64,000 nt of DNA from positions 1 to 64,000 of the forward strand of contig JAUWHO010000027.1 in NCBI GenBank assembly GCA_030605835.1. Direction: 5' to 3'. This DNA comes from Candidatus Zixiibacteriota bacterium. GTDB lineage: Bacteria > Zixibacteria > MSB-5A5 > DG-27. Shown piece after piece: positions 51,929 to 61,063 of this stretch; position 1 is the stretch's first letter; each line of letters opens with the position of its first letter. The notes under the pieces were generated by a model. That model was not told the DNA's origin. It was given only the letters and a program-made list of their open reading frames with translations, and did not search any database. The position numbers and the translations under genes are program-made.

Positions 51929-53071
51929 ATGCGCGTCGGCATAGACGTCCGTTGTGCCTACGGGAGAAAAACCGGTGTAGGTTATTACACCTACCACCTT
52001 CTGAAAGCCCTTTTTCGACTCGACGCTCATAACGAATATCTCCTCTTTTTCAACTCTTTGAAGGAGAGACCAGAAGCTATCTTCCAGGGGGAAAACCTGT
52101 CTTTGGTTCAACCTCCGTTTCGTCTGCCCAACAGGGTCTTGCACTTTTTCTGGCGCTACCTGGACTTTCCTGCAATAGAGAGATTCATCGGGCCGGTGGA
52201 GGTCTTCCATTCCCCGAATTATCAACTCATCCCCACCAAATCAGCAGCCACGGTCATCACCGTTTACGATTTATCCTTCCTGAAATTCCCGGAGGTGACC
52301 ATGCTCACAGCGAAACTCCATTACGCCAGAAAGATTTTCGACTATGTCCAGGGTGCGGATCTGGTCATCGCCATATCGGAAAATACTAAAAGCGATCTTT
52401 TGGAATTGACCAAGATCACAGAGGATAAGATATCTGTTATCCCCGGTGCTTGCGATGAGAAATTCAGACCGATAGATGATCCTCACCGCCTCGAGGAAGT
52501 GAAAGAGAGATATGGAATTCAGAACGATTATATCCTGTTTGTCGGGACTATTGAGCCCCGCAAGAATCTGGTGAGACTTTTGAATGCATATCACCGCATA
52601 AGAGATGATATTGAAGCCCAGCTTCTCCTGGTGGGAACCAAGGGCTGGCGGGACAGGGAGATCTATGAGACCTACGACCAACTTCGCCTGTCCGGGAGGG
52701 TGAAGTTTTTAGGTTACGTACCGGAGCAGGACCTTCCTTATCTTTACAGCGGAGCGCTTTTCTTTGTCTATCCCTCCATTTACGAGGGTTTCGGACTGCC
52801 ACCGCTGGAGGCTATCTCCTGCGGATGCCCGGTGATCTCCAGCAGGGTCTCCTCCCTACCGGAGGTCTTGGGTGAGGCAGCAGTTTACGTAGATCCTGAA
52901 GATGAGAATCAGATTGCGGAGGCAATCCTGCATTTATACGACGATCCCCAGGAGCGAAAGAGGCTCTCGGAGCTGGGTATTGCTCAAGCAAAGAGGTTCT
53001 CCTGGGAGGCGAGCGCGAAGATGACTCTACAGGTCTATGAGAAGGCCAGAGAGCTAAAGGGGTCGAATTGA
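51929..53071 (+). CDS. Glycosyltransferase, GT4 family
   Basis: A 380-residue GT-B enzyme. The C-terminal half contains [14 protein letters not shown] and [23 protein letters not shown], the nucleotide-sugar-binding E-x7-E region of GT4. The N-terminus ([22 protein letters not shown]) is the acceptor-binding domain. It probably adds a hexose to a lipid-linked glycan. Its stop codon overlaps the TTG start of the next glycosyltransferase. Confidence 0.92.
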   Translation: MRVGIDVRCAYGRKTGVGYYTYHLLKALFRLDAHNEYLLFFNSLKERPEAIFQGENLSLVQPPFRLPNRVLHFFWRYLDFPAIERFIGPVEVFHSPNYQLIPTKSAATVITVYDLSFLKFPEVTMLTAKLHYARKIFDYVQGADLVIAISENTKSDLLELTKITEDKISVIPGACDEKFRPIDDPHRLEEVKERYGIQNDYILFVGTIEPRKNLVRLLNAYHRIRDDIEAQLLLVGTKGWRDREIYETYDQLRLSGRVKFLGYVPEQDLPYLYSGALFFVYPSIYEGFGLPPLEAISCGCPVISSRVSSLPEVLGEAAVYVDPEDENQIAEAILHLYDDPQERKRLSELGIAQAKRFSWEASAKMTLQVYEKARELKGSN

Positions 53072-54171
53072 GAATCGGCGTTGACGTCAGAAAGATCAGA
53101 GACGGCGGGATTGGAACTTACATCTCCGAGGTGTTAGAGAGACTCATTCCCGCCGATCCTGAGAATCATTACACCCTCTTTTTCGCTCCAGAGGATTTCT
53201 CCCAGTACAATTACTCCTGGGAGAATGTGACCAAGAAGGTCAATCGATCAGGGAAATACTCCCTCGGCGAACATCTGAGCTTTCCTCTTCAGGCTCGCAG
53301 GGAGAGACTAGACCTTTTCTTTTTCCCCCATTACACCAAGAGCTGGTGGATGCCCTGTCCGGCGATCACCACCGTCCACGACCTCATCCACCTCCGTTTT
53401 CCCCAGTACCTACCTAATCCTCTGGCCAAATATTATGCCAGGGTTATCATCGGGAGAGCCTGTAGAAGCTCAGAGGTGGTGATCACGGATTCGGAAGCCA
53501 CCAAGAGAGATCTACTGGAGCTCTTTGAAATCGAGGAGAAAAAAGTAAGGGTGATTTATATTGGGGTTGACCACCACACCTATTGTCCCCTCGAAAGGGA
53601 TAAGCTCACCTCTTTTACAAAGAAGCATTCTCTGTCGAGACCTTTTATACTTTACGTTGGAGCCCTGAAGCCTCACAAGAATATCCCCTCTCTGCTTAAG
53701 GGATATTCTCTATCCCCGCTTAAGGGAAACTTCGACATAGTGATTGCCAGCTTGTCTGGGGAAAACCGGGGAGAGTCAGATAAGCTGGCAGTGGAGTTGC
53801 ACGTACAGGATAATGTCCGTTACCTTCAGTCGTTGAAAAAAGAGGAGCTGATTTTACTTTATAATTGCGCCCAATTCCTGGTGTTCCCTTCCTTTTACGA
53901 GGGATTCGGTCTGCCGGCCTTAGAGGCCATGGCCTGTGGTTGCCCAGTAATTGCATCAAATCGAGCCTCCCTACCGGAGGTGGTTGGAGAGGCGGGACTC
54001 CTTTTCGACCCCGAAGAGCCCGAAGAGCTGGCAGAGAAGATGAGCCTGCTCGGCAACGATGAGGGATTACGTCGGGAGCTGAAGGAACGGGGGAGGACTC
54101 AGGCTCAGAAGTTCAGGTGGGAGCGAACCGCCGAAATGACTCTGGAGGTCTTCCGGACGGTTGCAACCTGA
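53068..54171 (+). CDS. Glycosyltransferase, GT4 family
   Basis: A 367-residue GT-B enzyme similar in layout to the preceding one: GVDVRKIRDGGIGTYI at the N-terminus and FYEGFGLPALEAMACGCPVIAS in the nucleotide-binding half. The start is TTG, overlapping the previous stop (TTGA), with AAAGGGG upstream. The two adjacent genes are probably an old tandem duplication that now adds successive sugars; their sequences are clearly diverged. Confidence 0.92.
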   Translation: MRIGVDVRKIRDGGIGTYISEVLERLIPADPENHYTLFFAPEDFSQYNYSWENVTKKVNRSGKYSLGEHLSFPLQARRERLDLFFFPHYTKSWWMPCPAITTVHDLIHLRFPQYLPNPLAKYYARVIIGRACRSSEVVITDSEATKRDLLELFEIEEKKVRVIYIGVDHHTYCPLERDKLTSFTKKHSLSRPFILYVGALKPHKNIPSLLKGYSLSPLKGNFDIVIASLSGENRGESDKLAVELHVQDNVRYLQSLKKEELILLYNCAQFLVFPSFYEGFGLPALEAMACGCPVIASNRASLPEVVGEAGLLFDPEEPEELAEKMSLLGNDEGLRRELKERGRTQAQKFRWERTAEMTLEVFRTVAT

Positions 54172-54214
54172 GGCGCGATTTCATATTTTTGGGGAGACTT
54201 GAGAGGATTGAAAG

Positions 54215-55420
54215 ATGGGTCTGTCAGGGTCAACCCCGGCGGGGAAGGTTGCCATAGTTCACGATTGGCTCACCGGAATGCGAGGCGGAGAGAAGTGCTT
54301 GGAGATCTTCTGCGAGCTTTTCCCGGAGGCGGTCATCTATACTCTGGTCTATAACCAGGGTTCTGTCAATCCCACGATCGAGGCTCACCCGATAAGGACC
54401 TCCTGGGTTAACTCTCTCCCCTTCGCTCGAAACGGCTATCGCCACTATCTTCCGCTGTTCCCCAGGGCGATTGAGAGCTTCGATTTGTCCGGTTACGACT
54501 TGATCCTTTCCTCTTCCCACTGCGTTGCCAAGGGCGTCAAAGCCCCTCCGGGCAGCTTGCACCTCTGTTATTGTTACACCCCGATGAGGTATACCTGGGA
54601 CCGGCGAGAAGACTATTTCCCCCCGGAGAAGATGAACCCCTGGAGGAGAAAAGCTATCTACTTCATCCTGGACAGACTGCAAAAGTGGGACCGGGAGAGC
54701 AGCAAGAGGGTAGATACCTTTATCGCCTGCTCCGAAAACGTCAGAGAGCGGATCAAAAGATACTACCGGCGTCGGGCCGGACTCATCTATCCCCCGGTGG
54801 ACACGGAGTTCTTCACTCCCGGCGATGAAGGGGAGGATTTCTACCTGGTGGTTTCAGCATTAGTCCCCTACAAGAGAATTGACCTGGCGGTCGAGGCCTT
54901 CAATCGTCTGAGACTGCCCCTTCTGGTAGTCGGAACCGGGCCGGAGATGGAGAATCTGAAAAGGATCGCCAAGGGGAACGTAGAGTTTTTGGGGTGGCAA
55001 TCGCAGCAGGAGTTGCGGGAATACTATCGCCGTTGCCGGGCATTGATATTCCCGGGAGTGGAGGATTTCGGCATCGTCCCGGTGGAGGCCCAGGCCTGCG
55101 GACGACCGGTCATCGCATACGGGGAGGGCGGAGCTTTAGAGACGGTATCGGGGTCCTTCGCTGGCGGTGGTTCCCCTTCCGGGACAAGGATTTCAGGAGT
55201 CTTCTTTGAAGAACAGAACGTTGAGGCCCTGATCAGTGCCGTCGAGCTATCCCGTCAGATAGACTTCGATTCCGACTTCATCCGCAAAGGGAGCTTGCGT
55301 TTCTCTAAAGAGATCTTCAAGGAGAGGATTGCGGCCTTCATTAACTCTGAGGTGTCGGACTTCGTTCCGACTCGGGGTCGGGTCGGGCCGCGACTTTCGG
55401 CGCAGATCTCCACAAACTGA
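54215..55420 (+). CDS. Glycosyltransferase, GT4 family
   Basis: A 401-residue GT-B enzyme with VAIVHDWLTGMRGGEKCLEIF at the N-terminus, YTPMRYTWDRREDYF in the middle and FPGVEDFGIVPVEAQACGRPVIAY in the nucleotide-binding domain, a pattern seen in GT4 mannosyl- and related transferases of capsule clusters. GAGAGGATTG precedes the ATG. It is followed 15 bases later by the polyprenyl-glycosyl-phosphotransferase gene. Confidence 0.92.
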   Translation: MGLSGSTPAGKVAIVHDWLTGMRGGEKCLEIFCELFPEAVIYTLVYNQGSVNPTIEAHPIRTSWVNSLPFARNGYRHYLPLFPRAIESFDLSGYDLILSSSHCVAKGVKAPPGSLHLCYCYTPMRYTWDRREDYFPPEKMNPWRRKAIYFILDRLQKWDRESSKRVDTFIACSENVRERIKRYYRRRAGLIYPPVDTEFFTPGDEGEDFYLVVSALVPYKRIDLAVEAFNRLRLPLLVVGTGPEMENLKRIAKGNVEFLGWQSQQELREYYRRCRALIFPGVEDFGIVPVEAQACGRPVIAYGEGGALETVSGSFAGGGSPSGTRISGVFFEEQNVEALISAVELSRQIDFDSDFIRKGSLRFSKEIFKERIAAFINSEVSDFVPTRGRVGPRLSAQISTN

Positions 55421-55435
55421 AGAAGGTTTTTTGAG

Positions 55436-56860
55436 ATGACTTCCTCGGTTCGCAAGAATTTCCCTACCCTGGTTTCGGCGATGCTTGTTGCCTCCGACCT
55501 GGTAGCGATATTCTTCTCGGTTCTGTTCTCTTACTGGCTGAGATTTTTTTCTCCCCTGGCAAGGAGTCTCCCGGTAACAAAGGGGATTCCACCGTTGGAG
55601 TGGTATCTTTACGGAACCATTTTCGTGGCCTTAGTCTGGGTTATCATCTTCGCCCGCCACGGGATGTATCGAAGTCGCCGAGAGGTGTCGGCTTTCGAGG
55701 AGCTCTACTGTGTTTTTCAGGGAATCACTCTCGGTTTCATAATCGTTTTAGCCTCCAGTTTCTTTTTGCGGGGGGAGACCTCCTTCTCCAGACTGGTTTT
55801 AGTAATGGTTTGGCCCCTCAGCGTCCTCTCTGCCACCCTCTTCAGGCGGCTGCTGCGCTTCTGGGAATTGAAGATGCTAAAGAGCGGCTTTGGAACCAGA
55901 AAAGTAATCATCGTAGGGCAGGGGGAGCTCGCTCGAAGAGTGTATAGGAGTCTCCAGCGAAACCCTCAGAGGGGATACGAAATCCTGGGCAGTTTCACCG
56001 AGGATAGAGACCTTCCCCCCTTAGGTCCGGGCTGTCCGCAGTTGGGAAGGATAGAGGAAACTGGCAGCATGGCCGCACCTCTGAAGCCCCAACTGGTGAT
56101 GATCGCGCTTCCCTCCGAGTATAATCCCTGGATTCTGAAGTTCGTTTTGGCCTATCCCGACATAAACGTTGAATTCCAACTGGTGCCCGACCTTCTGGGG
56201 ATGATCGCCAGCCGGGCCGAAATCACTCAACTGGAGGGATTACCTCTTATCTCCGTGGGCAAAACCCCCCTCGACGGGTGGGGCCGCGTCCTGAAACGAA
56301 GCATCGATATTGCAGTCTCCGGCGTGGGGTTAGCGCTACTGTCTCCGATCATGTTGATCCTGGCAATTCTGGTGAAGACCACCTCCAGAGGTCCGATGAT
56401 CTTCAGCCAGGAGAGAACCAGCGTGAACGGCAAGAGATTCAGACTGCACAAATTCCGCAGTATGAGACAGAACGCAGAGGCTGAGACCGGGCCGGTCTTC
56501 GCCGCCGAGAACGACTCCCGAACCACCAAGCTCGGGGCCTTGCTGAGAAGAAAGCACTTAGATGAACTTCCCCAGCTCGTCAATGTCCTCAAGGGAGACA
56601 TGAGCCTGGTGGGACCTCGTCCGGAGAGACCCCATTTTGTGGAAAAATTCAAGAAGGAATTCCCCCTCTACTTTTCCAGGCACAAGGTCAAGACCGGCAT
56701 TACCGGCTGGGCTCAGGTGAATCAGCTGCACGGCGACACCTCTATTGCCGAAAGAACCAAATACGATCTCTATTACATAGAGAATTGGTCTCTGTTCCTG
56801 GATTTGAGAATCATCCTCCTGACCCTGAAGGATTTCCTCTCCTCCAGGAACGCCTATTAG
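55436..56860 (+). CDS. Polyprenyl glycosylphosphotransferase (WcaJ/WbaP-like)
   Basis: A 474-residue initiating enzyme of glycan assembly. It has four or five N-terminal transmembrane helices, a nucleotide-binding-like middle domain (KVIIVGQGELARRVYR), and the C-terminal sugar-transferase domain with KRSIDIAVSGVGL, LHKFRSMR, DELPQLVNVLKGDMSLVGPRP and ITGWAQVNQLHG. It transfers a sugar-1-phosphate to undecaprenyl phosphate. Together with the flippase and three GT4 enzymes it makes a Wzx-dependent surface polysaccharide; no Wzy polymerase is seen in the window. Confidence 0.94.
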   Translation: MTSSVRKNFPTLVSAMLVASDLVAIFFSVLFSYWLRFFSPLARSLPVTKGIPPLEWYLYGTIFVALVWVIIFARHGMYRSRREVSAFEELYCVFQGITLGFIIVLASSFFLRGETSFSRLVLVMVWPLSVLSATLFRRLLRFWELKMLKSGFGTRKVIIVGQGELARRVYRSLQRNPQRGYEILGSFTEDRDLPPLGPGCPQLGRIEETGSMAAPLKPQLVMIALPSEYNPWILKFVLAYPDINVEFQLVPDLLGMIASRAEITQLEGLPLISVGKTPLDGWGRVLKRSIDIAVSGVGLALLSPIMLILAILVKTTSRGPMIFSQERTSVNGKRFRLHKFRSMRQNAEAETGPVFAAENDSRTTKLGALLRRKHLDELPQLVNVLKGDMSLVGPRPERPHFVEKFKKEFPLYFSRHKVKTGITGWAQVNQLHGDTSIAERTKYDLYYIENWSLFLDLRIILLTLKDFLSSRNAY

Positions 56861-56908
56861 ATGGTGATTGGTGAGTGGTTAGTCGTGAGTGGGAGGTTGG
56901 TGAATGGG

Positions 56909-57172
56909 TTAGTTGCCTTCCCTCATGAAGTATTCCTCGCCAAGCTTGGCGAAGACAGCCTGCGGCTTGAGGCCCTCCCTCTTCAATAGCTCTATTGTGG
57001 CCTGCAATCGTTCCGGCATAACCTCCAAGGCCACCCCACAATTGGATGAGAGCTCCTTGGGAACGGGAACGACGTCGATCTCGGGGATGACCTCCTTGAG
57101 ATGTCGTTCCGCAGCCAGCACTTGGTGGACGGACTGAAAGAGTAAAAGCGCCTTCTTTCGAGTTTTACCCAT
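56909..57172 (-). CDS. DUF3343 protein (putative Se/S carrier-like)
   Basis: An 87-residue protein. LLLFQSVHQVLAAERHL and SSNCGVALEVMP are the conserved features of DUF3343, including the single Cys proposed to carry selenium or sulfur. Its start overlaps the end of the cysteine desulfurase gene by eight bases, and the YedF-like gene lies one gene further upstream. This trio is typical of selenium metabolism neighbourhoods. A carrier role is inferred from context. Confidence 0.85.
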   Translation of the reverse strand: MGKTRKKALLLFQSVHQVLAAERHLKEVIPEIDVVPVPKELSSNCGVALEVMPERLQATIELLKREGLKPQAVFAKLGEEYFMREGN

Positions 57173-58337
57173 TTGCTCGATGGAAACGCCTGACTATTTC
57201 CTCAACCGCCTCGACGGCCAAATCTACCTCCTCCAGGGTGTTGAAGTATCCGAGACTGAAACGGATTGTACCGGCGGGGAAGGTGCCGATATACTTGTGG
57301 GCGGCAGGAGCGCATTGCAGTCCCGGCCGAGTCATTATCCTGTATTCCCGGTCTAAGATCCTTGAGACCTCCGTGGGGTCAACCCCCTTAAGGGTAATCG
57401 AACAGATATTAGCTAAACGCTCGGCAGCACCATCTCCGTAGACGGTGACGCCTTCAATGGCGCTCAGAGCAGCTCGGAGTCGAGCCCCCAGTCTTTTCTC
57501 CTTGTTCATTATACTCTCCACCCCCTCTTTCATTATGAACTCAGTGGCAGCCAGGAGTCCCGCCATCCCGGCGGAGTTTCTGGTTCCGCTCTCGAAACGG
57601 TCAGGAAAGAAATCGGGCTGCTCTTCACTTTCAGAATTGCTCCCGGTGCCTCCTCGAATCAGAGGCTCGATCTGGATCCCTTCCGCTATATAAAGTCCCC
57701 CGGTGCCCGGAGGTCCCAGCAGGGACTTATGTCCGGTGAACGCTAAAAGGTCGATGCCGTCTGATTCGACCTCAACAGGATAGCAGCCCGCGGTCTGAGC
57801 CACATCCACCAGCAGAGGCACCCCTCCTTTGAGCTTACTAATCTCTCTTAGGGGAACGATCTGTCCGGTGACGTTACAGGCGTGATTGACAACGATCAGG
57901 TTCAAGCCCTTCCCCACCTCCCGTCTGAGCGTCGCTAAGTCGGGCCTCCCCCTTTCGTCAAGGGGAAGCAGGACGATTTCTCCCTTCTTAGCCCTCAAAA
58001 GATACCTCAGGGGGCGCATCACCGCGTTATGCTCCAGGGGGGTAGTCAGGACTCTGAAGCCCTGGGGCAAGAGTCCCCGGAGGACCAAGTTTATAGCTTC
58101 GGTGGCTCCGGAGGTGAGAATTAGCCTTCTGGAGTCTTCTATGCCGAAGAGCCGGCACAAACTCTCCCTTGCGGCGAAAAGAATTCTGGCGGCGGCAATA
58201 GATTGCGAGTGCCCGGAGCGCCCGGGATTGGCACCTATGTCTCGCAAAAAGTCAGCCACCGCCTCGGGAACGCCGGGGGCTTTCGGAAACGAGGTAGAGG
58301 CGTTGTCGAAGTAGATTATTTTTCTCGTCTCTTTCAT
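57165..58337 (-). CDS. Cysteine desulfurase family protein (class V, PLP)
   Basis: A 390-residue PLP enzyme with FDNASTSFPKAPGV at the N-terminus, VNHACNVTG, the PLP-lysine in LAFTGHKSLLGPPGTGG, and a Cys-containing loop MTRPGLQCAPAAHKYIG. The last is the active-site cysteine of the TIGR01977-type cysteine desulfurases, often found with YedF. It would remove S or Se from cysteine or selenocysteine. Overlaps with both neighbours show a compact operon. Confidence 0.92.
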   Translation of the reverse strand: MKETRKIIYFDNASTSFPKAPGVPEAVADFLRDIGANPGRSGHSQSIAAARILFAARESLCRLFGIEDSRRLILTSGATEAINLVLRGLLPQGFRVLTTPLEHNAVMRPLRYLLRAKKGEIVLLPLDERGRPDLATLRREVGKGLNLIVVNHACNVTGQIVPLREISKLKGGVPLLVDVAQTAGCYPVEVESDGIDLLAFTGHKSLLGPPGTGGLYIAEGIQIEPLIRGGTGSNSESEEQPDFFPDRFESGTRNSAGMAGLLAATEFIMKEGVESIMNKEKRLGARLRAALSAIEGVTVYGDGAAERLANICSITLKGVDPTEVSRILDREYRIMTRPGLQCAPAAHKYIGTFPAGTIRFSLGYFNTLEEVDLAVEAVEEIVRRFHRANG

Positions 58338-58681
58338 GGGGCAACAATTGAGCCGGCCTCAAAGAGGGTCTTGGCGATCTCCCCCATGTTGTTGATCTTT
58401 CCGACCGCCAGCTTGTCCTTCGACTTATAGTAGTCCAGACAGGTGCCGCAGAAGAGGAGCTCCACCCCGTTTTTCGCCAACTCGAACAGCTCCTCCAATA
58501 CCGGTGACCCTTGAGTCCCCAATCTCACACCCTGGTTATAGCAGACGATCTTTCTGGGGAGGAGCTTGTCACGGATGATGGTCTTCAGAAAATTCCGCAG
58601 AAGAAGTTTCCCCAACTCCTCTGGGCCAGTTCCCATCCTGTCATCCGTGAAAACCACGATTCTGTTCCGGTCAGATACCAT
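58334..58681 (-). CDS. yedF: YedF-like selenium metabolism protein (DsrE-like domain)
   Basis: A 115-residue protein with IVVFTDDRMGTGPEELGKLLLRNFL and LLFCGTCLDYYKSKDKLAVG, which match the C-terminal DsrE-like domain of YedF proteins. The usual N-terminal TusA-like domain is absent, so this is a single-domain form. The CxxC pair may bind Se or S. GAGAGGAA precedes the ATG. The gene overlaps the cysteine desulfurase gene by four bases. Confidence 0.88.
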   Translation of the reverse strand: MVSDRNRIVVFTDDRMGTGPEELGKLLLRNFLKTIIRDKLLPRKIVCYNQGVRLGTQGSPVLEELFELAKNGVELLFCGTCLDYYKSKDKLAVGKINNMGEIAKTLFEAGSIVAP

Positions 58682-58695
58682 TTCCTCTCTCCGCT

Positions 58696-59853
58696 TTAAG
58701 TCTCCAAGACTCGTATGAGTTTTCTGATCTCAGTTACGTTGTTATAGAAGTGAGGCGATACCCGGATGCCTCCCTCCCGCAGTGAGGTTATTATCCCCTC
58801 TTCTCTCAATCTTCTGTGAACCCGGTCAATCCCCGGACCGGTGAAGTTGATGATTGAGGACAGATGTTTCTCCTCCAGGCTGCTCTTCAATTCGTAACGG
58901 GAAGAACTGTTGATATGGTCGATGAGCAGCTTCAAAAGCCTCCGATTGTGTTTCTCGATGTTCTTTATCCCCGCCGAGAGAAGCATGTCCAGACAGGCAT
59001 CAAAACCGCGAATATCCAAGAACGGATAGCTGCCGAATTCGAAGCGTCGGGCAGTCTCAAAAGGCTTCAGATCGTAGCGCAAGAGGTTGGTGAAATCAGG
59101 TTTCTTCTTCCCCCGGCACCAATCCACCGAGAGCCAGCCGGAAAAGGGGGTGCCGAGGCTCCTTTTGGCCTCCGAAGAGAGATAGACAAATCCTGTGCCC
59201 GGAGGGGACAGAAGCCATTTGTGTCCGCCGCAGGAGAGCAAGTCGATCCCGCACTCCTTGACATCCAGAACCTGATTGCCGACCCCCTGAATGCCGTCGA
59301 CCACGAAGAAAATATCCTTCTGTTTGCAGATTTCTCCCAGAGCTTTCAAGTCATTCTTATATCCGTTAAGAAATTGGACGAAGCTGACGGAGAACACCCT
59401 CGTCTCCGGTGTGATGGCATCGTGAAAACGGCTTATGTCGAAAAAACCATTCTTGGTCTTTATGAATTTGACGCGAATCCCCTCGCTTCTGAGGTTCAGC
59501 CAGGGGTAGACATTTGCCGGGAACTCCACCTCCGGAAGCAGTATCTCATCTCCACTTTTCAACCCCAACCCCCGGCAGACGAGGTTCAAACCGTAAGAAG
59601 TGTTAGTTGTCAGAGCAATCTCGGAGCTTTTCGCCTTAATCAATCTAGCACACTTCTCCCTGACCTCCTCGACGATCCTGAAGGATTCGGGGTCGTGCTC
59701 GTTCTCGGTATAAGAAGAATCGTAGAGAAACTTCTCCATCACTCTCTTAGCGGAAAGAGGAAGAGGTCCCTCGGAGGCGTTATTCAGATAGATACATTTC
59801 TTGGTCAGCGGAAAGTATCTTCTGAGGTGGGATAAGCTCTTTTTCCCTGCCAT
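58696..59853 (-). CDS. Class V aminotransferase-fold PLP enzyme
   Basis: A 385-residue PLP enzyme with YLNNASEGPLPLS, TTNTSYGLNLVCRGL, the Asp/Gln region VVDGIQGVGN and the PLP-lysine in LSCGGHKWLLSPPGTG. It resembles isopenicillin-N-epimerase and selenocysteine-lyase-like proteins, but I see no catalytic cysteine loop, so desulfuration is doubtful. The frame is open 47 codons upstream, overlapping the epimerase gene; the ATG at 59853 starts in good register with relatives. It leads the YedF operon by 14 bases. Confidence 0.85.
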   Translation of the reverse strand: MAGKKSLSHLRRYFPLTKKCIYLNNASEGPLPLSAKRVMEKFLYDSSYTENEHDPESFRIVEEVREKCARLIKAKSSEIALTTNTSYGLNLVCRGLGLKSGDEILLPEVEFPANVYPWLNLRSEGIRVKFIKTKNGFFDISRFHDAITPETRVFSVSFVQFLNGYKNDLKALGEICKQKDIFFVVDGIQGVGNQVLDVKECGIDLLSCGGHKWLLSPPGTGFVYLSSEAKRSLGTPFSGWLSVDWCRGKKKPDFTNLLRYDLKPFETARRFEFGSYPFLDIRGFDACLDMLLSAGIKNIEKHNRRLLKLLIDHINSSSRYELKSSLEEKHLSSIINFTGPGIDRVHRRLREEGIITSLREGGIRVSPHFYNNVTEIRKLIRVLET

Positions 59854-59879
59854 CGCGGTTTCTGTAAGGTTAGGTGTGG

Positions 59880-60863
59880 TCAAAGCCAGCCGTTCTCTCG
59901 ATACCATCTGACGGTTTCGGTGACGCCGGCTCTGAAATCGTGTCTCGCCTCCCAGCCCAAATCTCTCCTGGCCCTGGAGACGTCGCAGATCCAATATCTC
60001 TGGGTCATATCCTTCGACTTGTGAACCGAAAGGGGCGGTATTCTCCCCGAGAATTTCGAGACTGTCTCCACAAGGAAGGCCAGCGTGAGAAGTGCGACTT
60101 TAGGGATTCTCACCGTCTTGGCCTTCACCCCCATTACCTCCGCCATGATATCGAAGGCCTCCTCCCAGCTGTAGGCCCTCTTATCGGCGATGAAGTAAGT
60201 CTGAGCATTCGCCAGCTCGCTTTCTGAAGAGACGATTATGGCCTCCACCAAATCCTTCACATAGACCACGCTTATGTATGCCTTCCCGAAGCCGAAAAGG
60301 GGTTTAATCCCCCGATTTATCGCTTTGAAAAAGGGGAGGATGTCCTTGTCTTTAGGCCCGTATATGGCCGGGGGTCTGATAATGGTGAAGGGGATTCTGT
60401 TCTGGAACTTCCAGACTTCCTTCTCCCCCCCCAGTTTGGAGCGCCCGTAGTCGGTGATCGGTCTGGGGGGTTCGTCTTCACTTTTGGGATTGTCAGACCT
60501 GCTGGGACCAGTCGCCGCCTGGGAGGAGATGTAGACAAACCGCTCTAAGTTGGGGTTGGCCTGAGCAACCGCCCCCAGGAGATTTCTGGTTCCCTCCTGG
60601 TTGACTCCATAGAAATCTGAGGGGTTTCGTGCCTTGGTTATGCCTCCAACATGATAGATCACCTGGCAATTGGAGACCGGCCCCAAAAGGGTTTCCGGTT
60701 GTCTCAGATCTGCGTAAACCAACTCAGGCTCTGAACCCTTCAGGAAGCTTAAATCGCTGGTCCTGCGTACCTGCGCTCTAACCTCATAACCTCTCAGGAG
60801 TAAGGCCTCGACCAGATGAGCTCCCACAAAACCGTTCGCGCCGGTGACCAGGACTTGCTTCAT
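59880..60863 (-). CDS. NAD(P)-dependent epimerase/dehydrogenase, candidate ceramide reductase
   Basis: A 327-residue short-chain dehydrogenase of the extended type. VTGANGFVGAHL is the GxxGxxG nucleotide motif, and the catalytic pair is DYGRSK (YxxxK). The middle and C-terminal part resembles 3-beta-hydroxysteroid-dehydrogenase-type proteins. In Caulobacter, a protein of this kind (CerR) reduces the keto group during ceramide synthesis. The divergent neighbours are a serine palmitoyltransferase-like and a GNAT-like gene, which makes that role plausible. A sugar epimerase for the nearby glycan cluster is the alternative. Confidence 0.85.
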   Translation of the reverse strand: MKQVLVTGANGFVGAHLVEALLLRGYEVRAQVRRTSDLSFLKGSEPELVYADLRQPETLLGPVSNCQVIYHVGGITKARNPSDFYGVNQEGTRNLLGAVAQANPNLERFVYISSQAATGPSRSDNPKSEDEPPRPITDYGRSKLGGEKEVWKFQNRIPFTIIRPPAIYGPKDKDILPFFKAINRGIKPLFGFGKAYISVVYVKDLVEAIIVSSESELANAQTYFIADKRAYSWEEAFDIMAEVMGVKAKTVRIPKVALLTLAFLVETVSKFSGRIPPLSVHKSKDMTQRYWICDVSRARRDLGWEARHDFRAGVTETVRWYRENGWL

Positions 60864-60884
60864 GCGAGGGAGGAGTTTTTAGAC

Positions 60885-60913
60885 TTGACAAAAGGCATGT
60901 TTTCTTATAAGAT
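60885..60913 (+). promoter_or_regulatory. Predicted promoter of the serine palmitoyltransferase-like gene
   Basis: TTGACA and TAAGAT with a 17-base spacer. Immediately downstream, a perfect inverted repeat TCATCGA-AAAA-TCGATGA (60915-60932) covers the expected start of transcription, a likely operator. The leader to 61064 is about 145 bases. Confidence 0.65.
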
Positions 60914-61063
60914 TTCATCGAAAAATCGATGAGAGGACCTTATCGACATGCTCGTATCAACTAAAAAGAGGGCTTCTAGGTTTAAACAGGATTCAGCACA
61001 GGCTCCAATTACAATACGGTTCCAAGTAAATCAAATGAGCTTTGCTGCGCAAGGGCTAATTGA

